A stretch of DNA of 34,564 nt from Hadarchaeum sp964343275 (GCA_964343275.1 CAYFIY010000014.1:1-34564); one strand, 5' to 3'. Shown: positions 7,161-15,854, counted from the stretch's first letter. The notes: generated by a model from the sequence alone, not told the origin. A program made the numbers and translations.

Positions 7161-7433
7161 GAATGGTGACAAAAATTATCGCCTCAATGGAAATCATGGA
7201 AGAACGGTTGGGAGAACCTGACGTAGATGGGGATTGAAAACGACGAGTAGCCAGAAATGGTAACGTATTTTAAAATGAACCAGAAACAGGAGGGAGAACA
7301 ATATAAGGAGCAGGGAGGGGAATAATGAGGAGAACAATTTGGTAATCAGTGGGGTAAATCTTAGCGAGAACAGCTAGAGGAACGGGGGAAGCGAAGTTCG
7401 GCGATCAGGATGAAGATTAATTCCCAAAAATAG
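7161..7433 (+). pseudogene. Purine-rich stretch with a decayed Glu/Gln/Gly/Trp-rich reading frame
   Basis: The plus strand from about 7160 to 7430 is strongly purine-biased. In the frame starting at 7161 it reads as a hydrophilic E/Q/G/W/N-rich sequence (KSWKNGWENL, GEQYKEQGGE, GEQFGNQWGKS, REQLEERGKRS) interrupted by six stops of all three kinds. The repeated G-E-Q-x-x-x-Q-G pattern suggests a degraded low-complexity or coiled-coil protein. The rest of the 6490-7503 interval shows no intact gene, tRNA or repeat array that I can see. Confidence 0.25.
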
Positions 7434-7503
7434 CATAGTCCAAGTAATAAGATCAATCAATAATACTGAGCTGACTCGTGGTCTGTTCAGCGCACTTTTC
7501 ATT

Positions 7504-8424
7504 TTATTTTTTCAAAAGAACCACGCGGCTATCCTCAGATTCGTCAACTATGCGGTAACTAGTCTTACTAGCTAACTCCTCTGCAAAAGCCCGTATCTCT
7601 TTGTGTAGCGGCATGTTAGCCATGGTCAATCTTTCCCTTGAGTAGCCAACGAACATGTAGGCCTTTGCCTCTATGAAGTCCGCACTGGTTTTTTTTATCA
7701 ACTTCGCGTAATCATCCGGGTCCTTTAAATTTAGCCCCTTAACTAACGTCAACCTTATCACCTTCTTGCATTTGAAGGATGGCATTAACTCTAAGCTATG
7801 ATTCAAATTTTCCCAGCCGTCTTTGACAACGGGTTGGGACACATTTCTATAAGTATCATAATTGGGTGCGACAAGTGATATATAAAGTTGTGTCGGTTCA
7901 ATCAAATTTTTAAGGATGCTTGGATGAAGCCCGTTCGTAACCAAGAAGCTCGTCAAGCCGCGCTTATTGCACTCTTCTATCAAAGCATTGATTTTTGGAT
8001 AAAGCGTTGGTTCGCCGGCCAGCGAAATCGCACAGTGCTTTGGTTCTCGAGTTTCCTTGAACTTTTTCTCGTCAACTTCTGGGTTTCCACCAAAGCCACT
8101 AAGTAATAGTCTCTGTGCAATAATAGCTTCTTCAATGATTCTCGCTGGCTCATCCACCCCTCCAATCCAGCGATAGTTCGTCAAGTCTATATTCCTCCAG
8201 CAGAACACACAGCGATGATCGCAGAATGGCAAACTAGGTCCGATCTGGAGGCATCTATGGCTGGATATTCCATAAAATTTCTGCTTGTAACAGAATCCAC
8301 GGTTCAGCAGACTCTTCTTAGTCCAGTGACAGACCTTAATCGCGCTGTGTCGATAGTCCCCAATAAACCTAAAACCTGCTCGCTCCAGCTTATCCATATC
8401 ACCCTCAGAAATAGCCATCTTCAT
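7504..8424 (-). CDS. taw1: 4-demethylwyosine synthase Taw1 (TYW1-type radical SAM)
   Basis: Taw1 builds the tricyclic base 4-demethylwyosine from m1G37 of tRNA(Phe) using pyruvate and SAM. The radical-SAM motif CDHRCVFC gives cysteines 68, 72 and 75. A second set, Cys32, Cys45 and Cys58, has the 13-residue spacing that binds the additional [4Fe-4S] cluster in archaeal TYW1. WTKKSL, GEPTLYP, FLVTNGLHP and RLTLVKGLN are further family segments. At 306 residues the length is typical, and there is no flavodoxin domain, as usual in archaea. The ATG at 8424 overlaps the stop of the DHH gene (ATGA), so it is the last gene of the long psmA operon. Confidence 0.95.
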   Translation of the reverse strand: MKMAISEGDMDKLERAGFRFIGDYRHSAIKVCHWTKKSLLNRGFCYKQKFYGISSHRCLQIGPSLPFCDHRCVFCWRNIDLTNYRWIGGVDEPARIIEEAIIAQRLLLSGFGGNPEVDEKKFKETREPKHCAISLAGEPTLYPKINALIEECNKRGLTSFLVTNGLHPSILKNLIEPTQLYISLVAPNYDTYRNVSQPVVKDGWENLNHSLELMPSFKCKKVIRLTLVKGLNLKDPDDYAKLIKKTSADFIEAKAYMFVGYSRERLTMANMPLHKEIRAFAEELASKTSYRIVDESEDSRVVLLKK

Positions 8425-9401
8425 TCATGAGCCAATTGTTGTTTTAGTAATTTTAAGAGTTGTTTCTTCCCTTGATCTAAACACCCTTTACCATTTACGC
8501 TCGCCGCACCTGCATGGCCCCCACCGTTTCCGTCAAAATGTTTCCCCAAAAATTCCATAAGTTCTCCTAAGTGTAGGCCCGTCTTCTTTACAAACTCTGG
8601 TTTGGCGCGTCCGCTTATCCTGAACTCGTTCTTGTTGATCGACCCGACAAAAGCAGCATCCGCACCTATTCGAACCAACATGTTTGCGGCATCACCCTCG
8701 AACGACCCTAATTCTGAAAAAACAACCAGGCGTCCACTAAACTGAAGCATCTCGGAGCGTCCTGCAGCCTTCAACATGGCCACCCTTCGCGAAATATCAT
8801 CTGGGGGCCTTAATATCTCAATCACTCGATCGTAATCAGCACCGCTCTTTAACAGAGCATCCACCACCTCGAAGGTTACAGGTTTGGCTAGCCTAAAGTA
8901 ACCAGTGTCGCTGATGACTCCAGCCAAAAGTAGCGAGGCTTGATCGGGGGTTAAATTCGCATTGAGTTCAGCTAGCACTTTAAAGATAAGTTCAGATTCG
9001 GAAGGGAAGTCCTCCCTGACCAGATATAAACTCGTCAACTGCTTCATTTCTTGGACAGGTTTGTGGTGATCAATCACCGCAAGCTTGGCATCATAATATC
9101 TAAGTTTTTTCCCGAATTTTCCCAAATGTTCTAAACTGGAGGTATCGACGAGGACTGCGAGATCAAACTCCAACTTGGGGTCTATCCCAATATCCCGACC
9201 AAAACTTCTCAGCAAATTTTGAGAAACACTAGACAGGTCTTCAGCAGCTGCCGCCTTTGCATCTGCCCCCAAGCTTGTCATGATCTCGGCCAAGACGACA
9301 GAGCTGGCTACTCCATCCGGATCGGCATTGGCATGACAGAGTATCGCGACTCGCTGTTTATTTCTGGCAGCATGTGCCAAAAAATCCGCAGCCTCTTTCA
9401 T
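8421..9401 (-). CDS. DHH/DHHA1 phosphoesterase (NrnA-like)
   Basis: A 326-residue phosphoesterase of the DHH superfamily. Its motifs occur in order: NADPDGVASS (motif I), VDTSS (motif II), DHHKP (motif III) and SDTGYFR (motif IV). The DHHA1 substrate-binding module ends in GGGHAGAAS. This architecture is shared with nano-RNases and pAp or cyclic-dinucleotide phosphodiesterases, so a role in degrading short oligonucleotides left by the exosome encoded upstream is plausible but inferred. It sits nine bases after pfdB and overlaps taw1 by four bases. A second, longer DHH protein is encoded at 27220. Confidence 0.88.
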   Translation of the reverse strand: MKEAADFLAHAARNKQRVAILCHANADPDGVASSVVLAEIMTSLGADAKAAAAEDLSSVSQNLLRSFGRDIGIDPKLEFDLAVLVDTSSLEHLGKFGKKLRYYDAKLAVIDHHKPVQEMKQLTSLYLVREDFPSESELIFKVLAELNANLTPDQASLLLAGVISDTGYFRLAKPVTFEVVDALLKSGADYDRVIEILRPPDDISRRVAMLKAAGRSEMLQFSGRLVVFSELGSFEGDAANMLVRIGADAAFVGSINKNEFRISGRAKPEFVKKTGLHLGELMEFLGKHFDGNGGGHAGAASVNGKGCLDQGKKQLLKLLKQQLAHE

Positions 9402-9410
9402 GGGCCCTAC

Positions 9411-9779
9411 CTAACTTGCCATCCCTTCGCCCAAATTTTGGCCCTTCAACGCATCATCAATTTTTTCTCGCATCTCCTTCAGACGCTGAACAGCTCTTTC
9501 CCCCTGGCGCTCGATCGTCTTAACTCTCAAATCTAATGTCTCCTTTTGCTCAGTGAGGCCTTTATGAAGTTCTGGCTTTTCGGACTTTATCAATATCGTG
9601 CCTACGCTCTTGTATACCACTGCGTCATCGGGGAGCTTATTTATCTCTTCTAGAGCCCGTTCGGTCTCTCGCAAAAGTACTTCCAGCTGCTGCCGCTGAT
9701 TCAGCAGCATCTGTGTCTGTTGTTGTGCCTGTTGGAACTGCGCCAACTGGTGCTGTATTTGGGGTGATACTTTTTCCAT
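9411..9779 (-). CDS. pfdB: Prefoldin subunit beta
   Basis: A 122-residue beta-type prefoldin subunit of the hexameric co-chaperone that delivers unfolded proteins to the thermosome. It has the expected two long coiled-coil helices (Gln-rich first helix, Glu/Lys/Arg-rich last helix) joined by the beta-hairpin DAVVYKSVGTILIKSE. The ATG at 9779 follows the pcc1 stop with no gap. The neighbourhood pcc1-pfdB is conserved across archaea. Confidence 0.95.
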   Translation of the reverse strand: MEKVSPQIQHQLAQFQQAQQQTQMLLNQRQQLEVLLRETERALEEINKLPDDAVVYKSVGTILIKSEKPELHKGLTEQKETLDLRVKTIERQGERAVQRLKEMREKIDDALKGQNLGEGMAS

Positions 9780-10040
9780 TTACTTCCTCCTTGGCTTTAG
9801 CATGTCGCGCGCCACAATCGCCCATCTGATGAACGAATTGAGTGCGGCACGTAAAGCCGCTACATCTTCTGCGTCTACTTTTAAAAATAAAGCATTTTCC
9901 CTCCGCCTGATGACAACTTTGTATCTTGTCGAGATCGGGATATATTTCTCCGGAGCGAGGGCGTGTTTCACAACTTTCGCTTCTCGAGAGCTATTGAACT
10001 CCAACTTTATACACATACTAGCTTTTTGAGCTTTAACCAT
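9780..10040 (-). CDS. pcc1: KEOPS complex subunit Pcc1
   Basis: Pcc1 is the small dimerising subunit of the KEOPS complex, which with Kae1, Bud32 and Cgi121 transfers threonylcarbamoyl to A37 of tRNA (t6A). The family signature is the C-terminal helix following a beta strand, here LFLKVDAEDVAALRAALNSF and then IRWAIVARDML. The ATG at 10040 gives 86 residues, a normal size; a TTG four codons upstream is possible. It is one of two Pcc1-family genes in the window (see 26889). Kae1 and Bud32 are encoded at 29797-31449. Confidence 0.9.
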   Translation of the reverse strand: MVKAQKASMCIKLEFNSSREAKVVKHALAPEKYIPISTRYKVVIRRRENALFLKVDAEDVAALRAALNSFIRWAIVARDMLKPRRK

Positions 10041-10074
10041 GATATATCCCAAAATGGTTGCTTTTATTATAAAC

Positions 10075-10638
10075 TTACTCTTTCCTCAATGGACCAAAGT
10101 TCTTTATTTCAATTGAAGGACCGACTGTATCAGAGCTAGGCATAATGCGGAACAGGAGCTTAAGTCCATCATCCGAAGTTATTTGTGCTATTACTCCAGA
10201 ATCCGGCAATTTGTTCGAGCAGCCGATATCTAAAAATTTTCCAACCCATCTTGCAAACTTAAGTGCCCTGTCTCCTTCGGCAAATATCGTCAATTCGTCA
10301 AATCTTTTAGGTCGCCCAATATCTCTCTTAAGTTTCAATTTCCCCAGTTCGACTCTGGCATTTATCCAGCGCCAAGCCTCATCAACTTCGAGAAATCTTA
10401 GCTCTTTAGGCCCCTCTGTTGTGCTTTCCACTGCCATGACTCTATTGTGGTCTAGCTTCCTTGCAATAAAAGCGACATCATCGATGGTCTTAGCACCACG
10501 TGGAACATAGTGTGATCTTGGAACGACGCCGACCAACTCTCTACAGAAAATTCTCGTCCTATGACTTGGTCGTCTCGACGTTGTTACTAACATGGTCCCC
10601 CTTTTGTGCCGGGAGTATTGTTGAATAGGGTTAATCAT
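10075..10638 (-). CDS. Brix-domain ribosome-biogenesis protein (Imp4-like)
   Basis: A 187-residue archaeal Brix-domain protein, related to Imp4/Rpf factors that bind pre-rRNA during ribosome assembly. Typical features are MLVTTSRRPSHRTR near the start, RGAKTIDDVAFIARKLDHNRVMAV, and the second half with LFRIMPSSDTVGPSIEIKNFGPLR. The ATG at 10638 overlaps the rpoP stop (ATGA), which supports it; an internal ATG at codon 16 is the alternative because the family often starts with M-x-x-T-T-S-R. Confidence 0.88.
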   Translation of the reverse strand: MINPIQQYSRHKRGTMLVTTSRRPSHRTRIFCRELVGVVPRSHYVPRGAKTIDDVAFIARKLDHNRVMAVESTTEGPKELRFLEVDEAWRWINARVELGKLKLKRDIGRPKRFDELTIFAEGDRALKFARWVGKFLDIGCSNKLPDSGVIAQITSDDGLKLLFRIMPSSDTVGPSIEIKNFGPLRKE

Positions 10639-10766
10639 CTCGCTTTTACCTTATGGACAACTTCAGAGCGTGGTTTGTATAGTATACGCGCACCGCAGAG
10701 CGGGCACCGTGCCTTGTTATCTACTAGCTTTTCAATCGTTCCTCCACACTCGCCACACTTAAACAC
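10635..10766 (-). CDS. rpoP: RNA polymerase subunit P (Rpo12/RpoP)
   Basis: A 43-residue zinc-ribbon subunit of archaeal RNA polymerase, homologous to eukaryotic Rpb12. It has the two cysteine knuckles CGEC and CPLC, followed by the conserved GARILYKPR and a basic end. The start is a GTG whose first G is the last base of the eL43 stop TAG, and its TGA overlaps the ATG of the Brix gene. This chain of overlaps makes the assignment secure despite the very short length. Confidence 0.92.
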   Translation of the reverse strand: MFKCGECGGTIEKLVDNKARCPLCGARILYKPRSEVVHKVKAR

Positions 10767-11026
10767 TATGTTACCCCCCCCACTCTAACCGTACTTGTAG
10801 GAGTTGTCAGGGCAGATGGCGTATACGCAGCGCCAGCGAACTTCACGCGGCAACGCATACACTGCCATATGGAAGCACCAGTTCTCTTCACTTTAATAGA
10901 TCCACAGCTCGGACATTTGTAAGCTCGCTTAAGCTTTCTCTCCACATCGATAACTCGCTTACGGATTTTAGTCCCATAACGAGGTCCAAAGCGTCCCGCT
11001 GGACCTATTTTTTTCGTCCGCGGCAT
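10766..11026 (-). CDS. rpl37ae: Ribosomal protein eL43 (L37Ae)
   Basis: An 86-residue zinc-ribbon protein of the large ribosomal subunit. The N-terminus MPRTKKIGPAGRFGPRYG and the two knuckles CPSC and CMRC, followed by FAGAAYTP, are characteristic of eL43. It starts at an ATG five bases from the rrp42 stop and shares one base with the rpoP GTG start. The gene order rrp42-eL43-rpoP is standard in archaea. Confidence 0.95.
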   Translation of the reverse strand: MPRTKKIGPAGRFGPRYGTKIRKRVIDVERKLKRAYKCPSCGSIKVKRTGASIWQCMRCRVKFAGAAYTPSALTTPTSTVRVGGVT

Positions 11027-11030
11027 AATA

Positions 11031-11795
11031 TCAACCCAGACGTGTCCTTAGTTCCGATGCTTTTGCGCTGGCCAAGTCGTATGCCTGTTCCAGATCTTCC
11101 TTCATGAAGTATCCCACTCCTCCCTTCTGCAAAGCGCATATGCTGCCATCTTTCGAAGTCGTTATAGTTAGCCTAGCATCCATTACCCGTTCCTCATCCA
11201 AACTGGGGTCAACTAGAAGCTTTTCGTCAATTTTAGCAATGGTGATGGCGACGGGCTGTTTGGTCAATGGAAACTCCGGGAGAGTCCAAGCCTCATCCAC
11301 TGGTGGTTTTATATTTAGAAGCGCTGCCAATGCTGCAGAAGCCGCTGCGTCAAATAATCCTCCATCGTGGTCTAGAACATCAATGTCTATAAAAACCGCC
11401 CAAACTTCTTCACCTGACTTTATTCCCAACTTATCAAGATCTATTGCTCCGGATTCTCTAATTCCTCTATCCACTACACGAGATAGTTCGATGGACCCTA
11501 TCCGTGGCGGTCCCACTTCGAAGGTTGGCGAGGCCTGAGGACATAGTTCTGTGTTTACCATCAATACTCCACTCTCTGGCTTATCCGGAAAGGGTACTGC
11601 GCGTCCAAGCTTCGCTCCTACCAGCACTTGGGTCTTTCCGAGCTTAACTTTAGCTGAGCCATTTGCGGTTTTAATAATGCCAATTTCAACTTCCATGTCC
11701 CTTAACTGGTCTAGGGAACGACCGTCCACCCGTTTGCCTTGTTTCACGAGGTCAACTATATAGTCCCGCTTAACGCTTGAAATCATCTCGTACAT
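11031..11795 (-). CDS. rrp42: Exosome complex subunit Rrp42
   Basis: Rrp42 is the non-catalytic RNase PH-like subunit that alternates with Rrp41 in the hexameric ring of the archaeal exosome, which degrades RNA 3'-to-5' and adds tails. The 254-residue protein has KQGKRVDGRSLDQLR near the start, GSAKVKLGKTQVLVGAK, the ELCPQASPTFEVGPP segment, and DIDVLDHDGGLFDAAASAA. A GGAGGAG sequence sits a few bases before the ATG at 11795, which follows the rrp41 stop by one base. Confidence 0.95.
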   Translation of the reverse strand: MYEMISSVKRDYIVDLVKQGKRVDGRSLDQLRDMEVEIGIIKTANGSAKVKLGKTQVLVGAKLGRAVPFPDKPESGVLMVNTELCPQASPTFEVGPPRIGSIELSRVVDRGIRESGAIDLDKLGIKSGEEVWAVFIDIDVLDHDGGLFDAAASAALAALLNIKPPVDEAWTLPEFPLTKQPVAITIAKIDEKLLVDPSLDEERVMDARLTITTSKDGSICALQKGGVGYFMKEDLEQAYDLASAKASELRTRLG

Positions 11796-11796
11796 G

Positions 11797-12519
11797 CTAT
11801 TTCTCCTCCTTTATAGCGTACTTCTCCTTTAGTGCCTGTCGTTGTACCTCATAAATCTTTTCGCATCCTTTCATTGCTAAATCAATTGCTTGCATGAACT
11901 CATCTTTTGTGAAATGGCCATCCATCTGCAATAGTGTTATCGCTCTCTTCCGTGTCACCATCGCCACTGGCAAGTCCGTAGTTCCCCATTGATCCTCTTC
12001 TTTAGTCAGATCAAGTACTAGGGTATCGTCCACTTTGCCCACGGCAACAGATGATACCAAATCCCTCATCGGAATACCGGCATCTGCTAAAGCTACCGAT
12101 GCAGCATTTATTCCCGCTGTACGTGTTCCAGCATCTGCTTGTAGAACCCTTATGAAAACGTCGACTACAGACCTAGGATAAAGCTCCAAGAAAAGCACTG
12201 GTTCTAGAGCATCCGTCGTCACCTTTGATATCTCAGTCGAACGCCTGTCTGGTCCTGGCCGTTTCCGATCGTCGACCGAAAATGGAGACATGGAATACCT
12301 GCAACGGAGAACAGCAGTATCGGGTTGTTGATCGTGCCTCGGGTGCATCTCCCTAGGTCCGTATACTGCTGCGAAGACTTTATTGTTTCCCATCTCGATG
12401 TAAGCGGATCCGTCTGCTCGCTCAAGAACCCCGGCTTTTATCTCCACTGGTCTTAGCTCGTCCATGCCTCGACCGTCAAGTCTTTTTCCATCTACTAGCA
12501 ATCTTTCTGGTTTTTCCAT
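11797..12519 (-). CDS. rrp41: Exosome complex catalytic subunit Rrp41
   Basis: Rrp41 is the phosphorolytic subunit of the archaeal exosome. Its RNase PH fold is evident from GKRLDGRGMDELRP, GSAYIEMGNNKVFAAVYGP, the RRSTEISKV loop and LQADAGTRTAGINAAS. The catalytic acidic pair lies in EEDQWGTTDLPVAM. The 240-residue length is usual. The ATG follows the rrp4 stop immediately, so rrp4, rrp41 and rrp42 are translated as a tight unit. Confidence 0.96.
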   Translation of the reverse strand: MEKPERLLVDGKRLDGRGMDELRPVEIKAGVLERADGSAYIEMGNNKVFAAVYGPREMHPRHDQQPDTAVLRCRYSMSPFSVDDRKRPGPDRRSTEISKVTTDALEPVLFLELYPRSVVDVFIRVLQADAGTRTAGINAASVALADAGIPMRDLVSSVAVGKVDDTLVLDLTKEEDQWGTTDLPVAMVTRKRAITLLQMDGHFTKDEFMQAIDLAMKGCEKIYEVQRQALKEKYAIKEEK

Positions 12520-13215
12520 TCAAATTCCTCCTGTTTTTTCTTTTTCGAGCATGAGATGCACTCGTTCTGTCAGCCCCGAAGTATGCGCCTCGCGCTCGAT
12601 CATGAGTATGGCTTTGACTGCCAAGTTAACCATATGATGATTACTACCCAAAATAATTATTCTCCCGTTCTCTCCCACTACAAGCCTACAGTCTGTATCG
12701 GCTTGAATTATCCTGAGCATTGATCCCTTCCTCCCCAAAACACGTGGTATTTTTGCAGATGAGATCTCGATCAATTCCCCATTCTCGACAACTCCTCCCT
12801 CTTGCCTATCGGTTTCGAGTAGCACTTTCATGTGTTCACTTACTTCCATAACGGAAGCGATGACAACATCACCTAATCCAAGGTATTTACTTATATCTTC
12901 ATTATTTAGGTCCACCTTGCGGTGCACCAGGTTGGAAACAAAAAGGTTTCCAGAATATGGTGAGTTAATATCCAATATCCAACCTGAGTGGTGGGTATCT
13001 ATCACCACGCCAATAACTAAATCACCTTCGTGTGGTATGTAACGACCCTGGAGGGGGATAACTCTAATTTGCTCCCCTTTGATTCCGACAAGCCCCACTA
13101 CCGCGGAGTAGATCTTATCTTCCTCGCGGAAGGTACCTTCCATGTACTTGTATCTGCCTTCCGCAATCAGCTGTCCTGGAACCACTAGCTCCCTTTTCTC
13201 AACATGTATCATCAT
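12520..13215 (-). CDS. rrp4: Exosome complex RNA-binding subunit Rrp4
   Basis: Rrp4 forms part of the RNA-binding cap of the exosome. The 231-residue protein shows the three expected parts: an N-terminal domain with VPGQLIAEG, an S1 domain around GDLVIGVVIDTHHSGWILDI, and a KH domain with KIPRVLGRKGSML and VVGENGRIIILG. The ATG at 13215 overlaps the SBDS stop (ATGA). Confidence 0.95.
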   Translation of the reverse strand: MMIHVEKRELVVPGQLIAEGRYKYMEGTFREEDKIYSAVVGLVGIKGEQIRVIPLQGRYIPHEGDLVIGVVIDTHHSGWILDINSPYSGNLFVSNLVHRKVDLNNEDISKYLGLGDVVIASVMEVSEHMKVLLETDRQEGGVVENGELIEISSAKIPRVLGRKGSMLRIIQADTDCRLVVGENGRIIILGSNHHMVNLAVKAILMIEREAHTSGLTERVHLMLEKEKTGGI

Positions 13216-13904
13216 AACACCTTGGTTTCGATATCTCCTTTAGTGATGTTGTTTAACCTGTCGAATAATTCCACCTGGATTCCGGCTGGAATTTCCATTA
13301 CCGCTGCCCAAGAGCCATCGTCTAACCACTCTTCCTGCTTCAAGGTACCAACCTCCCTCACTGAGCGCTGTGCCCTACCAACATGGTTCGCCGGAATTTT
13401 TATTGCTATCCTTCGTGTCTCAAATTTCAAGGGTATTATCGGCAGTAGGGTCTTCACGATCTTCGACAACTGTTCCTCGGCAGTCTTGTGTTCGTCGACG
13501 TGTATCCTGGCTTCGTTGATGGCTGACTCTATCCGAGTCGGGGGGTGGGGCAATCCAGTCTGGGGATTTACAGCCCGTTTGGAGATCATGGTAACGAGTT
13601 GTCTAAGTCTTTGTTCCCGCATCCTCCGTCTTTGGTCAGTAGTTACCTGCACCTCGCCCGTTAGAACAATTTGTTCGGCAACCTTTACAAAGTCCAAAGT
13701 GCCAAATGCTTTTTTGACCATCTCTTCGGACGCCTCATCTCCCTTCTTTGAATCTTTGAAAATCTTATCGGTGGCCAAAAGATTTTGGACTTCCACGGTT
13801 TCACCCCCCCTAAATGTTAGGGCCAACTCAGGATCAACTAGCACCTCAAATGTCGTGCCACAACTCGATAACCTAGCTATAACGGCTTCCTCTAGTTTAA
13901 CCAT
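13212..13904 (-). CDS. Ribosome maturation protein SBDS/Sdo1
   Basis: This is the archaeal orthologue of the Shwachman-Bodian-Diamond protein, which helps release anti-association factor aIF6 from the large subunit. The 230 residues cover the three-domain family, with VKLEEAVIARL and FEVLVDPELAL in the first domain, GEVQVTTDQRRRMREQ in the middle, and the RRIAIKIPANHVGRA segment in the last. It is seven bases from psmA upstream and overlaps rrp4 by four bases. Confidence 0.95.
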   Translation of the reverse strand: MVKLEEAVIARLSSCGTTFEVLVDPELALTFRGGETVEVQNLLATDKIFKDSKKGDEASEEMVKKAFGTLDFVKVAEQIVLTGEVQVTTDQRRRMREQRLRQLVTMISKRAVNPQTGLPHPPTRIESAINEARIHVDEHKTAEEQLSKIVKTLLPIIPLKFETRRIAIKIPANHVGRAQRSVREVGTLKQEEWLDDGSWAAVMEIPAGIQVELFDRLNNITKGDIETKVL

Positions 13905-13910
13905 GACCCG

Positions 13911-14663
13911 CTACTCCTTGGCGGGCTTGGCTGACTGCTTTGGACTCAAACGCTTTATGTATTTGGCAATGTCCGATAAACTCAGCTTCTCAAAACGCTT
14001 GGTTTTAATGGGAACAATTGCCATCTCCACGCTATTTTCTTTAAACTCGCCATCGATTACCGACCGCAGTGTTTCTAGAGCGAGTAGAATAGCATCATCA
14101 ATAGAAAGTTTCTCGTCATATTTGCGCTCCAAAAATTCGGTAACTGTTTGAGCCCCACCGCCTACTGCCTGGCATTTGTATGCTGCTACGACTCCGCTTG
14201 GGTCTGTCTCGAAGAGATGGGCTTTCTTCTTATCGACGCCAGCTATTAATAGCCTAGCACCAAATGGTCTAACCCCTCCATGCTGGGTGTAGAGCTGCTT
14301 GATGTCTCCTATGCGCTTGGCAAGTGCCTGCACGCTCATAGCTTCGTCGTAGCGCAAGCGGTTAACTTGAGCCTCGATTCTTGCATGGTCAATAAGCACA
14401 CGAGCGTCAGCAATTAAACCAGAGGCTGCAGCCCCAATGTGTTTGTCCACTTGGAAAATTTTCTCGATTGATGTCCTTTCCACGAGTTTGCTTCTAACTC
14501 TTTTTTCAGCAGCTAGAACCACGCCTTCATTTACTTTGATACCCAAAGCTGTTAATCCGCGCTTGACTGCCTCCTGAGCGTATTGAACTTGGAAAAGTTT
14601 ACCATCCGGACTGAAGACTGTTATCGCCCTATCATAGCCTGCTCCTGGTGGTACAAATGCCAT
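13911..14663 (-). CDS. psmA: Proteasome subunit alpha
   Basis: This encodes the alpha ring subunit of the 20S proteasome. The N-terminal gate and H0 helix (GYDRAITVFSPDGKLFQVQYAQEAV, seen in two adjoining segments) is diagnostic. GVRPFGARLLIAGVD and the SGLIADAR segment follow. Length is 250 residues, normal for archaea. It is the first gene of the superoperon that runs to taw1; a psmA-sbds-rrp4-rrp41-rrp42 order is widely conserved. The beta subunit is not in the window. Confidence 0.96.
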   Translation of the reverse strand: MAFVPPGAGYDRAITVFSPDGKLFQVQYAQEAVKRGLTALGIKVNEGVVLAAEKRVRSKLVERTSIEKIFQVDKHIGAAASGLIADARVLIDHARIEAQVNRLRYDEAMSVQALAKRIGDIKQLYTQHGGVRPFGARLLIAGVDKKKAHLFETDPSGVVAAYKCQAVGGGAQTVTEFLERKYDEKLSIDDAILLALETLRSVIDGEFKENSVEMAIVPIKTKRFEKLSLSDIAKYIKRLSPKQSAKPAKE

Positions 14664-14714
14664 TTTTGTCAGCTTACCCGTTTTAATTCTTGATTAATTA
14701 CTGTAAGTTACCAG

Positions 14715-14723
14715 CGTATTTAA
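14715..14723 (-). promoter_or_regulatory. Possible TATA box of the psmA operon
   Basis: On the minus strand the element GTTAAATAC lies about 55 bases upstream of the psmA ATG, within the AT-rich spacer that separates psmA from the divergent acetamidase gene. It resembles an archaeal TATA box and would give a leader of about 30 bases. The rest of the spacer (14664-14912) shows no gene. Confidence 0.3.
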
Positions 14724-14912
14724 CTTTAGCGTATACTCTCGCCCTGAAAATTATTAAAGATATGTTAATTTTTGGCTGTCTCTCAATTTGAGGGCCATAT
14801 TTTAAGGAGGGCTCTGTTTTCAACTGTTCAAAGTTTGCGTCGTAGGTAAATCAGCCTTAGTCCGGCCTCGTCGATTTTTTATGTAGAAAATCAGACCAAA
14901 AATGGGAGATAT

Positions 14913-15854
14913 TTGAAGTATTTGCTAAAATCGTCGCCAGAAACCGTTCATTGGGGGTTCTATGACCGAAAGTTAAAGCCCGTTCTTAGGGTCAAAAATG
15001 GCGATATACTTGAGGTCTACACTGTTGAGACAGAGACTCTAGAGTCAAAAGACCCACAAGCTATAATACCTTTTGAGGTTAATGAAATTTTCGAAAAAGT
15101 CAAGGAAAGAGGTCCGGGTCCACATATCTTAACTGGGCCCGTTTACATTGACGATGCAACACCTGGAGATACTCTTGAGATATCTCTTCTCGAAATAAAA
15201 CCATGGGTTAACTATGGGTTTAATCTTATCTTACCAAGCGGGGTGCTAAAAGAGGGGTACGAAGAGCAAATTACCAATGTTATACATTTTGATAGAAAAG
15301 GCCACATGATAAAGTTTTCCGATCTGGAAATCCCATTTAGGCCATTCTTCGGCGAATTAGGAGTAGCTCCCGCATCAGGAAGAATTTCAAGTCTTAGCGT
15401 GGGGACCCACGGTGGTAATTTGGACAACAAGGAGCTTCTAGCGTCCTCCAAGGTCTATTTGCCCGTTCACGTGAATGGAGCCCTGTTTTCCATAGGTGAT
15501 GGTCATGCCTGTCAAGGAGATGGGGAAGTGGATTCAACAGCTTTGGAAACCTGCATGTGGGGAATAATACAGCTTAAAATTATAAAAAATTTTAGAATAA
15601 AATGGCCCATGGCAGAAACGATAAAAAATTTTATAATCATGGCATCCGCTCCGACCCTAGACGAAGCCCTTGAAATCGTTGTAGCAAATACCGTCGAGTT
15701 CTTGATGGGAAAGGGCTTCGACAAAGATGAAGCTTATATTTTTTGTAGTTTGGGCGTCGACTTTAGAATAACCCAGGCAGTAAACGATCTTAAGGGGGTT
15801 CATGCAATGGTCCCCAAGGAAATCATGAAAAATAGAATACGTTCTTTAACTTAA
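14913..15854 (+). CDS. Acetamidase/formamidase family protein
   Basis: A 313-residue member of the FmdA/AmdA family, zinc-dependent amidases that hydrolyse formamide or acetamide to ammonia and the acid. Recognisable segments are HWGFYDRKLKPVLRVKNGD, GPGPHILTGPVYIDDATPGDTLE, GTHGGNLDNKEL, and LPVHVNGALFSIGDGHACQGDGE, the most conserved stretch of the family. The start is a TTG with GGGAGA three bases upstream. It is the only plus-strand gene in this part and separates pop5 from psmA, genes that are usually neighbours. The actual substrate cannot be inferred, since many archaeal members are uncharacterised. Confidence 0.9.
   Translation: MKYLLKSSPETVHWGFYDRKLKPVLRVKNGDILEVYTVETETLESKDPQAIIPFEVNEIFEKVKERGPGPHILTGPVYIDDATPGDTLEISLLEIKPWVNYGFNLILPSGVLKEGYEEQITNVIHFDRKGHMIKFSDLEIPFRPFFGELGVAPASGRISSLSVGTHGGNLDNKELLASSKVYLPVHVNGALFSIGDGHACQGDGEVDSTALETCMWGIIQLKIIKNFRIKWPMAETIKNFIIMASAPTLDEALEIVVANTVEFLMGKGFDKDEAYIFCSLGVDFRITQAVNDLKGVHAMVPKEIMKNRIRSLT

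Noticed and set aside
7229..7242. GGGGATTGAAAACG, reminiscent of the 3' end of some CRISPR repeats
   Set aside because: It occurs once, with no second copy at spacer distance and no cas genes in the window.
13204..14151. Plus-strand open frame of 315 codons opposite sbds and psmA
   Set aside because: It lies wholly antisense to two certain genes and has the Ser/Thr/Leu-rich composition of a mirror frame. It has no recognisable domain.
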